Source: Microbacterium commune
GTDB taxonomy: Bacteria; Actinomycetota; Actinomycetes; Actinomycetales; Microbacteriaceae
Length of the DNA stretch: 64,000 bases
Direction of reading: 5' to 3'
Assembly (NCBI RefSeq): GCF_014836945.1
Contig: NZ_JACSPX010000001.1
Span: 1,325,510-1,389,509, forward strand
The notes under the pieces are model-generated. The model did not search any database and had not been told where the DNA came from. It worked only from the letters and a program-made list of their open reading frames with translations. The position numbers were made by a program, and so were the translations under genes. Positions 1-9,352 of the stretch are shown piece after piece. Each line of letters begins with the position of its first letter. Position 1 is the stretch's first letter.

Positions 1-308
1 GGCGTGGCCGTGATCACCAGGCTGCGACGGTCGGAGGGGTGCCGCACGCGCTCGATGGCGCCGGCGCGCTCGAGGCGATCGAGCAGAGCGGTCATGGATG
101 CCGAGGTGACGCCGAGGTGCTTAGACAGCGCGGTCGGGGTCACGGTGTCGCCGTTCATGGCGGCACCGAGGAGGTACTGGATGATGCGGATCTCGTTGTC
201 GGACATCGAGGACACCTGCCGGGCACGCGCATGCATCGCGCTATCGGCTTCCTGGTACTGCCGAAGGGCATCGATGATCACCTCCGCGGCGTCAAGCTGA
301 ACGCTCAT
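1..308 (-). CDS. MarR-family transcriptional regulator (3' end cut by window edge)
   Basis: About 102 residues are visible from an ATG at 308; the C-terminus lies outside the window. The winged-helix core shows the usual MarR order: a helix ending near MSDNEIRIIQYLL, the recognition segment TALSKHLGVTSASMTALLDR, then the wing with HPSDRRSLVITAT, where the DxR signature of the family is present. MarR proteins bind palindromic operators as dimers and usually repress neighbours until an inducer binds. A strong AGGAGGTGG ribosome site precedes the ATG. The gene is divergent from the DUF7882 gene at 427, and a perfect palindrome between them (357-373) is its likely operator. The ligand is unknown. 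Confidence 0.9.
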   Translation of the reverse strand, partial: MSVQLDAAEVIIDALRQYQEADSAMHARARQVSSMSDNEIRIIQYLLGAAMNGDTVTPTALSKHLGVTSASMTALLDRLERAGAIERVRHPSDRRSLVITAT

Positions 309-356
309 GGCCACCTCCTGCTCCCACTATAGCAAGACGTGAAGCGTGGCAGATAT

Positions 357-373
357 GTAGTTTGACAAACTAC
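357..373. promoter_or_regulatory. MarR-type palindromic operator over a -35 box
   Basis: GTAGTTTG-A-CAAACTAC is a perfect 8+1+8 inverted repeat. It contains the hexamer TTGACA (362-367), which can serve as the -35 of a rightward promoter for the gene at 427, with a weak TAAGTT -10 near 386-391. Reading left, a good -10 TATAGT lies at 331-326, before the MarR gene. Binding by the MarR dimer would block the rightward promoter and lie near the leftward one. The palindrome is seen directly; its use is inferred. Confidence 0.7.
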
Positions 374-426
374 TTTTGATCTGAGTAAGTTTTCTCACAT
401 CGGATACACCGACCTGAGGAGTTGAA

Positions 427-786
427 ATGGGCACGCTGCACTACGGAGCGACCGGCGAAGCAATCGAGATGCCGGACCGCATCCTCGCTCACCTGAAGGT
501 TCTCGTGTCGACCAAGCTGCGCCGGAACGAGAGCTTCTCGCTCTCGTGGGACCGTCTGGTCGACGGAGGCGTCGAGCGCTCCAGCATCTGGCTGCACTGC
601 TCGATCCCGCTGCAGTTCAAGATGGACGCCGAGGCCGCCAAGCAGCTCGACCGGAGCTACCTGCAGCAGCTCGCCGATCAGGCGAACTCGTCGGCGGGCG
701 TCGTCATCGATCTCTGCGACCAGGTCGCCGAGCGCGAGATCACCGAGCTCGATGTCCGCACCCCGGCACTGGCGCGTGTGGCATGA
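427..786 (+). CDS. DUF7882 family protein (often mislabelled DNA ligase-like)
   Basis: 119 residues. The N-terminus (MGTLHYGATGEAIEMPDR), followed by a helix with RNESFSLSW and the strand SSIWLHCSIPLQFKM, matches the small protein family now called DUF7882, found mainly in Microbacteriaceae. Older annotations often call it ATP-dependent DNA ligase; no ligase KxDG motif is present here. Function is unknown. It has a GAGGAG ribosome site, ends in an ATGA overlap with the next gene, and is preceded by a promoter with a MarR operator, so it is probably a target of the divergent MarR protein. Confidence 0.8.
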   Translation: MGTLHYGATGEAIEMPDRILAHLKVLVSTKLRRNESFSLSWDRLVDGGVERSSIWLHCSIPLQFKMDAEAAKQLDRSYLQQLADQANSSAGVVIDLCDQVAEREITELDVRTPALARVA

Positions 787-1181
787 CCATCGCAGAGCAC
801 CCCGCAGGCCGCCTTTACGTCCCCGGCGCCGTCTCGGCGACCGACCCGGTCGCTCCCACGGCCGGCATCGTGCCGCGTGCGGTGACGTGGAGCAAGGTCG
901 ACACCGGCTTCCACGTCGCCTCGAAGGCCGGCGAGTACGTCGGCTCGGTCGACACGACCCCCGACGGTCACTTCGTCGCCTTCGACGCGACGAGCGCGCC
1001 GATCGGCCGTTACGCGGATCTTTCCGAAGCCAAGACGGCCGTGCTGTCATGGAAGCCGGAGCGCGCCCGCATGCGCGATCGCCACGTCGGTCGGATCGTG
1101 CATCCCATCGCCGCGTCCGCCGGCCTCGTGGCCGGCGTCACCGCCGCGTTCGGCGCACTGCTCACGGTGTTCCCCGCCTGA
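783..1181 (+). CDS. Hypothetical protein with C-terminal membrane segment
   Basis: 132 residues; the ATG overlaps the stop of the DUF7882 gene (ATGA), so the pair is translationally coupled. Residues 1-100 are soluble, with a strand-rich stretch around WSKVDTGFHVASKAGEYVG that looks like a small beta domain. The last 30 residues are Ala/Gly/Val-rich and hydrophobic and read as one membrane helix near the C-terminus, giving a tail-anchored layout. No family recognised. Longer upstream extensions in this frame run through the DUF7882 gene and are not credible. Confidence 0.7.
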   Translation: MTIAEHPAGRLYVPGAVSATDPVAPTAGIVPRAVTWSKVDTGFHVASKAGEYVGSVDTTPDGHFVAFDATSAPIGRYADLSEAKTAVLSWKPERARMRDRHVGRIVHPIAASAGLVAGVTAAFGALLTVFPA

Positions 1182-1231
1182 GCGCCGGCCTCAGCCGCGC
1201 GGTCCGTGCGTGAACGCGCGTAGACGTGCGG

Positions 1232-1573
1232 TCAGTGCGTGAGGACGACCGCGTCGGTCTTCTGCTGCAGGAATGAACGGAGCTCCGCGAGAGACATGAG
1301 GTCTTCCGCGAGCTGACGAAGGGCCGCGTCGTCGAGGTCGAGCGTCTCATTTCGCTCCTCGAACGTGACCACCCAGTTGGGCAGCCCCTGACGGATCTCG
1401 GGGTGCAGGAACGTGATCGTGCTGGCGGAACGCAGCGTGACGACCACTATTCCGGAGTTCGGTCCGGCCTCGAAGTTTTTGTCGAGCACCGCGACGCCCA
1501 GCGAGTCCGCGCTGTGCGACTCGATGTACTCGTTGACCCAGCGCTCCACTGTGGTCCGGTCGCGATATGGCAT
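1232..1573 (-). CDS. Hypothetical protein
   Basis: 113 residues from ATG 1573 (MPYRDRTTVERWVNEYIES), with AGGTG a few bases upstream; a GTG at 1603 would add ten residues and cannot be excluded. The protein starts with a charged helix, then alternating strands (GIVVVTLRSASTITFLHP) and an acidic C-terminal helix (LDDAALRQLAEDLMSL). It resembles a small single-domain alpha/beta protein with no signal peptide or membrane segment. No function is assigned. It stands alone between the DUF7882 pair and ppsA. Confidence 0.6.
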   Translation of the reverse strand: MPYRDRTTVERWVNEYIESHSADSLGVAVLDKNFEAGPNSGIVVVTLRSASTITFLHPEIRQGLPNWVVTFEERNETLDLDDAALRQLAEDLMSLAELRSFLQQKTDAVVLTH

Positions 1574-1715
1574 GGGGCACCTGCATTCGTTCGATGAGCG
1601 CACATACGCTCACTCTGAACCGTAGCCGACTGTGCGGGGTGAGGGGCCGCGGCCCGCCCGGCAAGACATATCGCGCATCGTTGTTTCGCTCCATGTCACC
1701 TGCCGAGCGCCGGAC

Positions 1716-4100
1716 TCACACCTGCATCGGCGCCATTCGCGCCAGTCGCAGCCACGTCTCGATGACGGTGTCGGGGTTCAGGGACACCGATTCGATGCCC
1801 TGTTCGACGAGCCACTCCGCGAGCTCGGGGTGATCGCTCGGGCCCTGGCCGCAGATGCCGACGTACTTGCCCTGACGACGGCATGCCTCGATCGCCATCG
1901 AGAGCAGCTTGAGCACGGCCGGGTCGCGCTCGTCGAAGGTGTCCGCCACCAGTGCGCTGTCGCGGTCGAGACCGAGCGTGAGCTGCGTCATGTCGTTCGA
2001 GCCGATCGAGAAGCCGTCGAAGTGCTGGAGGTAGTCGTCGGCGAGCAGCGCGTTCGTCGGGACCTCGCACATCATGATGACCTTCAGGCCGTTCTCGCCC
2101 CGGCGCAGGCCGTTCTCGCCCAGCAGCTCGACGACGGCCTGCCCCTCGGCCACGGTGCGGACGAACGGAACCATCACTTGCACGTTGGTGAAGCCCATCT
2201 CGTCGCGCACGAACTTCAGCGCCTCGCACTCCATCTCGAAGCACTCGCGGAACTCCGGGGAGATGTAGCGCGAGGCCCCGCGGTATCCGATCATCGGGTT
2301 CTCCTCGTGCGGCTCGTAACGATCCCCGCCCAGGAGGTTGGCGTACTCGTTCGACTTGAAATCGCTCAGCCGCACGATCACCGGCTCCGGGGCGAACGCG
2401 GCGGCGAGCATCGAGACGCCCTCGGCCACCCGCTGCACGAAGTACTCGCGCGGCGACGGGTAGGCGGCGATCCTGGCATCCACCTGTCGGCGGAGGTCGT
2501 CGGGCAGGGTGTCGTGCTCGAGCAGGGCGCGGGGATGGATGCCGATCTGCCGGTTGATGATGAACTCCAGCCGGGCCAGACCGACCCCGCGGTGCGGAAG
2601 GCGGGAGAACGAGAACGCCTGATCGGGCGTTCCGACGTTCATCATGATCTTCACCGGCGGTTCCGGCATGCTGTCGAGCGCCGTCTCCTCTTCGGCGAAG
2701 GCCAGGATGCCCTTGTACACGACGCCCGTGTCTCCGTCGGCACAGGACACGGTGACCGGCTGGCCGTCGGCCAGCACGCGCGTCGCGTCGCCCGTGCCGA
2801 CGACGGCGGGGATGCCGAGCTCGCGGGCGATGATCGCGGCGTGGCAGGTGCGGCCGCCGCGGTTGGTGACGATCGCGGATGCGCGCTTCATGATCGGCTC
2901 CCAGTCGGGATCGGTCATGTCGGCCACGAGCACGTCCCCGGTCTGGAACTCGCTCATCTGCGTGGCATCGCGCAGCACGCGCACGGGACCCGCGCCGATC
3001 CGCTGCCCGATCGCACGACCCTCGACGGCGACGGGGCCCGTCTCCTGCAGACGGAAGCGCCGCATGACGTTCGCCGATGCGCGCGACACGACCGTCTCGG
3101 GGCGCGCCTGCAGGATGTACAGCTGACCGTCGACACCGTCCTTGCCCCACTCGATGTCCATCGGTCGGCCGTAGTGCGCCTCGATCACGAGCGCGTGCTG
3201 CGCGAGTTCGGTGAGCTCGGCGTCGCTGATCGACAGCAGGGGGCGGTCCTCGGCCGGAACGTCGACGAAGGCGGTGCTGGCGCCGACCTCCGTGCTGTCG
3301 GTGTAGCGCATGGCGATCGCCTTCTCGCCCACCGAGCGCTTGAGGATCGCCGGACGACCGGCGCGCAGCGCCGGTTTCGACACGTAGAACTCGTCGGGAT
3401 TCACCGCGCCCTGCACGACGGCCTCGCCGAGTCCGTACGAGCTGGTGACGAACACCGCCTGATCGAAGCCCGACTCCGTGTCGACGGTGAACATCACACC
3501 CGACGAGCCGACGTCCGAGCGCACCATCCGCTGAACGCCCGCCGACAGGGCGACGTCGTCGTGATCGAAGCCGTGGTGCACGCGGTAGGCGATCGCCCGG
3601 TCGTTGTACAGCGAGGCGTACACGGCGCGGATCGCGGTGAGGACGTTCTCGACGCCGCCCACGTTGAGGAACGTCTCCTGCTGGCCGGCGAACGAGGCAT
3701 CCGGAAGATCCTCGGCCGTGGCGGACGAGCGGACCGCCCACGTGACGCCGTCGGGATCGGCATCCGTCGCCACGAGCCGGTCGTACGCGTCGCGGATGTC
3801 GCGCTCGAGGTCGGCCGGCAGAGGGTGTTCGATGATCCAGGTGCGGATCTCGGTGCCGACCAGGGCGAGCCGCGTGACGTCGTCGGTGTCGAGGCCCGCA
3901 ATCGCGCCGCGGATGCGCTCGCGCAGCCCGTCGTGCGCGAGGAAGCGCCGATAGGCATCCGCGGTCGTCGCGAAGCCGCCCGGCACGCGCACGCCCAGAT
4001 CGGCGAGATTCGAGATCATCTCCCCGAGCGAGGCGTTCTTGCCGCCCACCTGGGGGAGGTCGGTCATTCCGATCTGATCGAACCAGAGGATGTTGGTCAC
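1716..4100 (-). CDS. ppsA: Phosphoenolpyruvate synthase (pyruvate, water dikinase)
   Basis: 794 residues, the usual full length (E. coli PpsA is 792). It makes PEP from pyruvate and ATP with release of AMP and phosphate (EC 2.7.9.2), the entry to gluconeogenesis. Order: N-terminal ATP-grasp nucleotide domain ([14 protein letters not shown] near residue 19, [18 protein letters not shown]), the swivelling phosphohistidine domain with catalytic His in [21 protein letters not shown] around residue 420 (the stretch quoted without its last residue), and the C-terminal TIM barrel ending with [16 protein letters not shown], which carries the conserved Cys. The start is GTG. It lies 25 bases behind ppsR, so the enzyme and its regulator form one transcription unit. 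Confidence 0.96.
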   Translation of the reverse strand: MTNILWFDQIGMTDLPQVGGKNASLGEMISNLADLGVRVPGGFATTADAYRRFLAHDGLRERIRGAIAGLDTDDVTRLALVGTEIRTWIIEHPLPADLERDIRDAYDRLVATDADPDGVTWAVRSSATAEDLPDASFAGQQETFLNVGGVENVLTAIRAVYASLYNDRAIAYRVHHGFDHDDVALSAGVQRMVRSDVGSSGVMFTVDTESGFDQAVFVTSSYGLGEAVVQGAVNPDEFYVSKPALRAGRPAILKRSVGEKAIAMRYTDSTEVGASTAFVDVPAEDRPLLSISDAELTELAQHALVIEAHYGRPMDIEWGKDGVDGQLYILQARPETVVSRASANVMRRFRLQETGPVAVEGRAIGQRIGAGPVRVLRDATQMSEFQTGDVLVADMTDPDWEPIMKRASAIVTNRGGRTCHAAIIARELGIPAVVGTGDATRVLADGQPVTVSCADGDTGVVYKGILAFAEEETALDSMPEPPVKIMMNVGTPDQAFSFSRLPHRGVGLARLEFIINRQIGIHPRALLEHDTLPDDLRRQVDARIAAYPSPREYFVQRVAEGVSMLAAAFAPEPVIVRLSDFKSNEYANLLGGDRYEPHEENPMIGYRGASRYISPEFRECFEMECEALKFVRDEMGFTNVQVMVPFVRTVAEGQAVVELLGENGLRRGENGLKVIMMCEVPTNALLADDYLQHFDGFSIGSNDMTQLTLGLDRDSALVADTFDERDPAVLKLLSMAIEACRRQGKYVGICGQGPSDHPELAEWLVEQGIESVSLNPDTVIETWLRLARMAPMQV

Positions 4101-4125
4101 GAGGAGCTCTTTCGTCTGAGGGTGG

Positions 4126-4968
4126 TCAGCGGCGAAGGCCGAGGGAGTGCAGGATCACGGCGGACATCTCCTCGACGCTCTTCGTCGAGGAGTTGAGGAA
4201 CGGGATGGCGTTGCGGGCGTACAGCCTCTCGGCACGACGCAGCTCGGTGGTGCACTGCGCGAGGCTCGAGTAGCGCGAATCGGGGCGGCGCTCGTGCCGA
4301 ACCTGGCTGAGGCGCAGCGGCGTCGTGGTGAGGCCGAAGCAGCGAGCCGCGTACGGCCTGATCAGCGGTGGCAGCTCGTCGGTGGGGAAGTCGTCGTCGG
4401 TGAGTGGGTAGTTGGCGACCAGCAGGCCGTACTGCAGGGCGAGGTACATGGTGGTCGGCGTCTTGCCGCAGCGGCTCGGGGCGACGATGATCACGTCGGC
4501 GAGGTCGAGGGCGCGACTGCTCTGACCGTCATCGTGCTCGATCGCGTACTCGACGGCCCGCATGCGGGCGAAGTACTCGGTCGCGTCTCCCAGGGTGTGG
4601 AACTGACCGAGCTGCTCGGAAGGTGGGGTGCCGAGAGCCTCGGCGAGTTCGCTGAGATGGCCGCTCAGCAGATCGATGTGCGTCGCGGGTGCGGAGGTGA
4701 GCACGGTGCGGACGGCGGGATTCTTCGCCGTGGTGAACACCAGGGGCTCGAGTCCGTTCGCCGCGTCCTGCGCGATCTGACCGGCGACCGTCGTGGCTGT
4801 GTCCACGGCGTCGACGAACGGCACCGTGTGCTTCACGAACACCAGACCGGGAAAGTTCGCCAGCAGGGCGTTGCCGAGGGTCTCGGCGGTGATGCCCGTG
4901 CTGTCCGACACGAAATAGGCGGCGCGCACCGTGCGCGTCGTCGTGTCGGAGGAGGTCGTCTCGGCCAT
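4126..4968 (-). CDS. ppsR: PEP synthase regulatory kinase/pyrophosphorylase (PSRP, DUF299)
   Basis: 280 residues. Proteins of this family switch PEP synthase (or PPDK) off by ADP-dependent phosphorylation of a Thr next to the catalytic His, and on again by phosphate-dependent dephosphorylation. The family signature [16 protein letters not shown] is at residues 21-36, and the P-loop APSRCGKT sits at 163-170, followed by the [15 protein letters not shown] segment typical of DUF299. It is the first gene of the leftward ppsR-ppsA operon, which fits its job exactly. The symbol is assigned by family and neighbour. Confidence 0.93.
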   Translation of the reverse strand: MAETTSSDTTTRTVRAAYFVSDSTGITAETLGNALLANFPGLVFVKHTVPFVDAVDTATTVAGQIAQDAANGLEPLVFTTAKNPAVRTVLTSAPATHIDLLSGHLSELAEALGTPPSEQLGQFHTLGDATEYFARMRAVEYAIEHDDGQSSRALDLADVIIVAPSRCGKTPTTMYLALQYGLLVANYPLTDDDFPTDELPPLIRPYAARCFGLTTTPLRLSQVRHERRPDSRYSSLAQCTTELRRAERLYARNAIPFLNSSTKSVEEMSAVILHSLGLRR

Positions 4969-5099
4969 GAGGCGACTCTAAGTGGAGAAACAGGCGAACC
5001 TTCGACCGATCCGATGTTGAAGATCGCCTGAATTTAACGCTGCCGCAAGAGTGCAGCTCTGCCCTCGGATTCGGCCGAGGCGGTCGGTAGAGTGCGCTC

Positions 5100-5294
5100 A
5101 TGAGCGAGCAGAACGCAGATGACCTGAGCGGCCTCGACGAGGCGCTGATCGAGCGGCTGCACGACGGCACCGCGACCCGAGCCGACGAGATCGTCAAGCT
5201 TCAGCACCTGCGTCGCCTCGCACTGGAGCGGAACGATGCGGATCGCCTCGAGGAACTCGAGATGCGGCTGAGCGTGCTGCGCGTCGGCGAATAG
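5100..5294 (+). CDS. Small hypothetical protein
   Basis: 64 residues, highly charged and predicted wholly helical (LDEALIERLHDG, EIVKLQHLRRLALERNDADR). No Cys, no membrane segment, no known family. It stands alone, divergent from ppsR, with its stop 27 bases from the convergent murQ stop. Codon use and GC at third positions match the neighbours, which supports real coding. Function unknown. Confidence 0.6.
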   Translation: MSEQNADDLSGLDEALIERLHDGTATRADEIVKLQHLRRLALERNDADRLEELEMRLSVLRVGE

Positions 5295-5321
5295 CGCGCG
5301 GCCGGTCGCTCGGCTGATTGC

Positions 5322-6257
5322 TCAGCTGAGCGCGGTGATGGCGTCGCGCAGGATGCCGTCGGTGCGCCGCAGCGCGTCCGCCGCAGCGTCCGCCGCAGCG
5401 CCCGTCATCAGCATGAGCAGCGCCAGCTTCACCGAGCCGTCGGCCGCGGCGAGCGCGGCCACGGCCTCGTCGATGTCGACCCCGGCGAGGCGCGAGACCG
5501 TGCTGATCGATCGGGCACGCAGCTTCTCGTTCGTCGCGACGAGGTCGACCATGACACCTCGGTAGGTCTTGCCCAGCTTGATCATCGAGAGGGTGCTGAG
5601 CATGTTGACGACGAGCTTCTGCGCCGTGCCCGCCTTCAGGCGAGTGGATCCCGAGATGAACTCCGGTCCGGTGACGACCTCGATCGCGATCTCGGCCGCG
5701 GCGCCGACCGCCGAGCCGGCGTTCGAGGCGACCGCCACGGTGAGCGCCCCGGCGGCTCGTGCGAAGGTGAGGCCCCCGACGACATACGGTGTGCGACCGG
5801 ATGCCGATATGCCCACGACGGTGTCGTCGGCCGTGAGCCCGAGCTGGCGCAGCGACGCCTCTGCGGCCTGATCGTCGTCTTCGGCGTTCTCCACGGCCGA
5901 GCGGATGGCCGTCTCCCCTCCCGCGATGAGTCCGACGACCATCGACGGGTCGGTGCCGAAGGTGGGCGGGCATTCGCTGGCGTCGAGCACGCCGACGCGC
6001 CCCGCGGTTCCCGCGCCGATGTAGATGAGTCGTCCGCCTCGCCGGAAGCGATCGACGATGTCGTCGACGGCTGCGGCGATCTCGGTAGTCTTCGCGGCGA
6101 CCGCCTCGGGCACCCGCCGATCCTCGGCGTTCATGCTGCGCACCAGCTCTTCGGTGCCGAGCATGTCGAGGTCGCCGCGTTCGGGCGTCGAGGCCTCGGT
6201 GTCGAGGCTCGAGAGCACTCCGAGCAGGGCGGAGAGGGAGCTGTCGTCATTCGGCAC
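5322..6257 (-). CDS. murQ: N-acetylmuramic acid 6-phosphate etherase
   Basis: 311 residues. MurQ cleaves the lactyl ether of MurNAc-6-P to GlcNAc-6-P and D-lactate (EC 4.2.1.126) in peptidoglycan recycling. It is a SIS-domain protein: GRLIYIGAGTAGRVGVLDAS near residues 77-96 is the sugar-phosphate site, followed by ECPPTFGTDP, the Glu-containing signature of the family, and GISASGRTPYVVGGL. The C-terminal helical part carries LVNMLSTLSMIKLG. The GTG start overlaps the end of the upstream sugar kinase by 11 bases, so the two are coupled; the kinase would supply the phosphorylated substrate. Confidence 0.95.
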   Translation of the reverse strand: MPNDDSSLSALLGVLSSLDTEASTPERGDLDMLGTEELVRSMNAEDRRVPEAVAAKTTEIAAAVDDIVDRFRRGGRLIYIGAGTAGRVGVLDASECPPTFGTDPSMVVGLIAGGETAIRSAVENAEDDDQAAEASLRQLGLTADDTVVGISASGRTPYVVGGLTFARAAGALTVAVASNAGSAVGAAAEIAIEVVTGPEFISGSTRLKAGTAQKLVVNMLSTLSMIKLGKTYRGVMVDLVATNEKLRARSISTVSRLAGVDIDEAVAALAAADGSVKLALLMLMTGAAADAAADALRRTDGILRDAITALS

Positions 6258-7146
6258 GGTGCACGAACCTTTCGTGGGGGAGGTCGCGGCGGGTCATCAT
6301 GAGCTGAGCGCCGGTCAGGGCATCCCCGACGGTCGGGGCGACGCGTCGCCCGCCGTTCGAGAGGGAGTCTTCGAGTCTCGCGCCGAACCAGAGGTGCTCG
6401 GTGAGCCCGCCGTGCAGCGCCACCTCGCGCGCCGAGGCGGAGGCGGCGAGGGCGGATGCCGTGAGCAGCCGGACGGCTTCGGTCGCGATCTCGAGGGCGA
6501 CGGAGTCACCGTGCTCGGCGCAGTCGAGCACCAGCGGCGCCACGGTGCCGAGCGCTCGAGCGAGCGGCTGCTGGGTGAGCGTCCACGACAGCGCATCGGG
6601 GGCGGGGGAGATGTGGGCGGCGACGGCCTGCTGCAGGGTGGTCGCAGGCCCCAGTCCGACAGCGGCGCGCTGCACCGCGCGGACGGCTTCCCGCCCGAGC
6701 CACGAACCGCTGCCGAAGTCGCCGATGTCGGGCCCCCACCCGTCGACGAGGCGGACGCCGTCGGCGTCGACGCCGAGCGCGACGGCTCCGGTGCCCGCGA
6801 GCAGCAGCACGCCGGGAGCGCCGCCGAGGGCGCCGATGTGCGCCGTGACCACGTCGGACGCCACAGCGACGTTCGCGCCTGTCGCCGCGGCCAGTGTCTC
6901 GGCGAGCGCGAGTGCGGCGGTCGGGGCCGTCCACGCGCCGGCCGCACCGACACCGAGGGCGCGCGGCATCGGCCCGGGTTCGAGCAGTGCGAGGATCGCG
7001 GCAGCGGCCGACTCGACTCCGCCCGGAGCGGCGAGGCCCGGGGTTCCGTCACCGGTGCGAGTGACCTGGTGAGAATCGCCGCTGATCAGAAGACGGCATC
7101 GGGTCTTGCCCAGGTCGATCGCTGCGATCGTGCCCGCAGTGCTCAT
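6247..7146 (-). CDS. BadF/BcrA-type ATPase, N-acetylglucosamine/N-acetylmuramate kinase
   Basis: 299 residues from ATG 7146, chosen because AAGGGGAG sits just upstream; an in-frame ATG at 7170 would add eight residues with no better site. ASKHA-fold sugar kinase: phosphate-1 loop IAAIDLGKTRCRLLISGD at the N-terminus, phosphate-2 loop VLLLAGTGAVALGVD, and the GWGPDIGDFGSGSWLGREAV segment seen in GlcNAc kinases of this family. Being coupled to murQ, it probably phosphorylates MurNAc or GlcNAc recovered from peptidoglycan. The exact sugar cannot be read from the sequence. Confidence 0.85.
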   Translation of the reverse strand: MSTAGTIAAIDLGKTRCRLLISGDSHQVTRTGDGTPGLAAPGGVESAAAAILALLEPGPMPRALGVGAAGAWTAPTAALALAETLAAATGANVAVASDVVTAHIGALGGAPGVLLLAGTGAVALGVDADGVRLVDGWGPDIGDFGSGSWLGREAVRAVQRAAVGLGPATTLQQAVAAHISPAPDALSWTLTQQPLARALGTVAPLVLDCAEHGDSVALEIATEAVRLLTASALAASASAREVALHGGLTEHLWFGARLEDSLSNGGRRVAPTVGDALTGAQLMMTRRDLPHERFVHRAE

Positions 7147-7188
7147 CTCTCCCCTTGGCCGATGGCTCATTCAGGAAGACTCTACAGA

Positions 7189-7262
7189 TGGAGGGGCTGA
7201 CGGGAATCGAACCCGCGCTGTCTGCTTGGGAAGCAGAAGTTCTACCATTGAACTACAGCCCC
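7189..7262 (-). tRNA. tRNA-Gly (anticodon CCC)
   Basis: 74 bases including an encoded CCA. On the minus strand the acceptor GGGGCTG pairs perfectly with CAGCCCC. The D arm is GTTC-AATGGTA-GAAC. The anticodon stem TCTGC/GCAGA closes a loop TTCCCAA, anticodon CCC. The T arm is GCGGG-TTCGATT-CCCGT with one G-T pair. The discriminator base is T. It reads codon GGG. No other RNA gene is adjacent. Confidence 0.97.
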
Positions 7263-7359
7263 GCACGCCTGGCGGCGCGTCTGCCATCATAGCGGGCGTC
7301 TCGGGATGGCCGGACATCCGAGCGCCGGATCACCGGAGAACCCGCGGGCCATCCGCTCG

Positions 7360-8589
7360 CTACCCGCGGGCGGGCAGCATCAGCGAGAACGTCGTCGTGG
7401 AGGATCCGTCGAGCAGCAGATGCCCGCCCAGGCTCTCCGCGAGTTCGACCGAGAGGGCCAGGCCGATCCCCTCGCCGGCACTGTCGCTGCGCCGATGCGC
7501 TCGCCGCTGGAAGATCGAGTTGCCGCGCGGGCGTCTGCCCTCATCCCCGACCTGCACGGTGACGTACTCGGCTCGCCGCTCGGCGTCGATCGTGATGTCG
7601 CCGCGGCCGTGCCGGAGCGCGTTGTGCAGCAGCACGTCGATGATCTGCGACGCCGCAGCCGGGGCCTCGCCGAGGCCGTCGGGCATCCGCGCCACGCGGA
7701 TGGCGCGCCCGGCGGCATCCGCCTGTGCCTGCCAGCGCGCGGCCGACTCGTGCAGCGACTCAGCGAGCGGCTCGAAGGTGGTCGCTCCGGGCGTGTCGCC
7801 CCGGGCGAGCGCGAGAAGCTGCGCGATGGCATCCGACAGTCGGTCGATCTCACGCACCGCGTGGTCGAGCTGATCGCGCACGACGGGCGGAGTCTCGGGC
7901 CACAGCGACAGATCCTCGAGCTCGAGGCGCAGCGCGGTGATCGGGGTGCGCAGCTGATGCGAGGCGTTCGAGGCGAACTCGTGCTCGCGGCGCAGCCGGT
8001 CTTCGAGGGCCTGCGCGCTCTCGCGCAGAGCGGCGTCGATCGCGCGCGCCTCCGGCACGCCGAGGCTCTGCTTCGGCGGCCGCAGGTTTCCTCTGCCGAT
8101 CTCGCGCACGGTGTCGAGCAGCCGCAGGAACGGTCGCGACAGCGAACGGGCGAGCTGGATCGCGGCGACGGTCGCGACGATCAGCAGGCCCACGCCGATC
8201 ATGATGACCGGTGTCACGGCCTTCGAGACGCGTTCGTTCACGATCTCGCCTGACCGCGTGAAGGTGACCGTGCCGCCGCCGCGAACAACGGATGTGCCGG
8301 TGATGTCGTCGGGTTCGGCGTCGGCGCCGGTGGTCACGGTGGTGCCGTCGGGAGCGGTGTACGCCACCCTCTCCCCGTAGATGATCATTCTGGCCAGCAG
8401 CTTCTCGTCGACGGCGGCGGCGTCGCCTCCGGCGTCGATCACGGTGCCCACCATGCTCGCCATGCGCTTCGCGTACTGCTGCTCGGAGGCGTGCACGAGG
8501 TCGGCGACCATCAGCACCCGCGGCACGCCGTACAGCGCGATGATGGCGACGGCGAGAGTGAGGAAGGCGACGATGAGTCGTCTATGCAT
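7360..8589 (-). CDS. Two-component sensor histidine kinase
   Basis: 409 residues. Membrane helices at about 5-27 and 127-147 flank an extracytoplasmic sensor of roughly 100 residues; a HAMP-like linker follows. The HisKA H-box FASNASHQLRTPITALRLEL puts the phospho-His at 211. The C-terminal ATPase has VLLHNALRHGRGDITID (N box) and GEGIGLALSVELAESLGGHL (G boxes). The start overlaps the stop of the response regulator by 8 bases, so this is its cognate kinase. The signal is unknown; the upstream coupled Ig-repeat gene suggests a role in surface or envelope functions. Confidence 0.93.
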   Translation of the reverse strand: MHRRLIVAFLTLAVAIIALYGVPRVLMVADLVHASEQQYAKRMASMVGTVIDAGGDAAAVDEKLLARMIIYGERVAYTAPDGTTVTTGADAEPDDITGTSVVRGGGTVTFTRSGEIVNERVSKAVTPVIMIGVGLLIVATVAAIQLARSLSRPFLRLLDTVREIGRGNLRPPKQSLGVPEARAIDAALRESAQALEDRLRREHEFASNASHQLRTPITALRLELEDLSLWPETPPVVRDQLDHAVREIDRLSDAIAQLLALARGDTPGATTFEPLAESLHESAARWQAQADAAGRAIRVARMPDGLGEAPAAASQIIDVLLHNALRHGRGDITIDAERRAEYVTVQVGDEGRRPRGNSIFQRRAHRRSDSAGEGIGLALSVELAESLGGHLLLDGSSTTTFSLMLPARG

Positions 8590-9352
8590 CGAGCGCGCCC
8601 TCGTCGAGGCGGAAGCCCACGCCGCGCAGGGTGGTGATGCGCACGTCGGCGCCCGACGCGTCCAGCTTCTGGCGCAGGCGGGCGACGGTGACGTCGAGGG
8701 TCTTGGTGGAGCCGAACCAGTTCGCGTCCCACACCTCGTCCATCAGCCGCTCGCGCGTCACCACGGTGCCGCGCTGCATGTCGAGCTGGGCCAGCAGATC
8801 GAACTCCTTGGTGCTCAACGGCAGCTCGCGGTCGCCGGCGAGCGCCCGACGGGCGGCGACATCGATGACGAGTGCGGCGGGAGAGGCGGATGCCGCGGCC
8901 GCGCGCTCCGCGGAGGGCGGCGCCGCAGCGGCAGGGCTGCGTCGCAGCAGGGCGCGAAGCCGCGCCAGCAGCTCGGCCAGAGCGAAGGGCTTGGCGATGT
9001 AGTCGTCGGCACCGACGTCGAGGCCGACGACGCGGTCGAGTTCGCCGTCGCGCGCGGTGAGGATGACGATCCCGCCCGCGAAGTCCTGCTCGCGCAGTCG
9101 GCGGCACACGTCGAGCCCGTCCATGTCGGGCAGGCCCAGGTCGAGCACGACCAGATCGATGTCTGCTCCCGCACGGGCGAGCGCCGACGCGCCGTCGGCG
9201 ACGCGCTCGACGTCGTACCCCTCGCGGTCGAGGGTGCGCAGCAGCGGCACCGCGATGCCGTCATCGTCTTCCACCACGAGGATGTGTCGTCCCACATGCT
9301 CGAGGCTATCAACGTCATCGAGAGGCTCTTCAGGACGGTCGGGCGTTGTCAT
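8582..9352 (-). CDS. OmpR-family response regulator
   Basis: 256 residues from ATG 9352. Receiver domain: acidic pocket EDD near residues 28-30, phospho-acceptor Asp71 in LVVLDLGLPDMDG, switch Thr in VILTARDG, conserved Lys in ADDYIAKPF. An Ala/Pro linker of about 30 residues leads to a winged-helix output domain with KEFDLLAQLDMQRGTVVTRE and the terminal TLRGVGFRLDE. The start codon shares a base with the stop of the Ig-repeat gene (TGATG), indicating coupled translation. A longer reading frame upstream only overlaps the Ig gene and is not real. Confidence 0.93.
   Translation of the reverse strand: MTTPDRPEEPLDDVDSLEHVGRHILVVEDDDGIAVPLLRTLDREGYDVERVADGASALARAGADIDLVVLDLGLPDMDGLDVCRRLREQDFAGGIVILTARDGELDRVVGLDVGADDYIAKPFALAELLARLRALLRRSPAAAAPPSAERAAAASASPAALVIDVAARRALAGDRELPLSTKEFDLLAQLDMQRGTVVTRERLMDEVWDANWFGSTKTLDVTVARLRQKLDASGADVRITTLRGVGFRLDEGALDA

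Noticed and set aside
1632..4196. 854-codon open frame on the plus strand
   Set aside because: It is antisense to ppsA, which has all its catalytic motifs. The product is Arg/His/Val-rich low complexity, typical of the reverse frame of GC-rich genes.
5310..5335. GCTCAGCTGAGC palindrome at the murQ stop
   Set aside because: Short and overlapping the coding end; too weak to call a terminator or operator.
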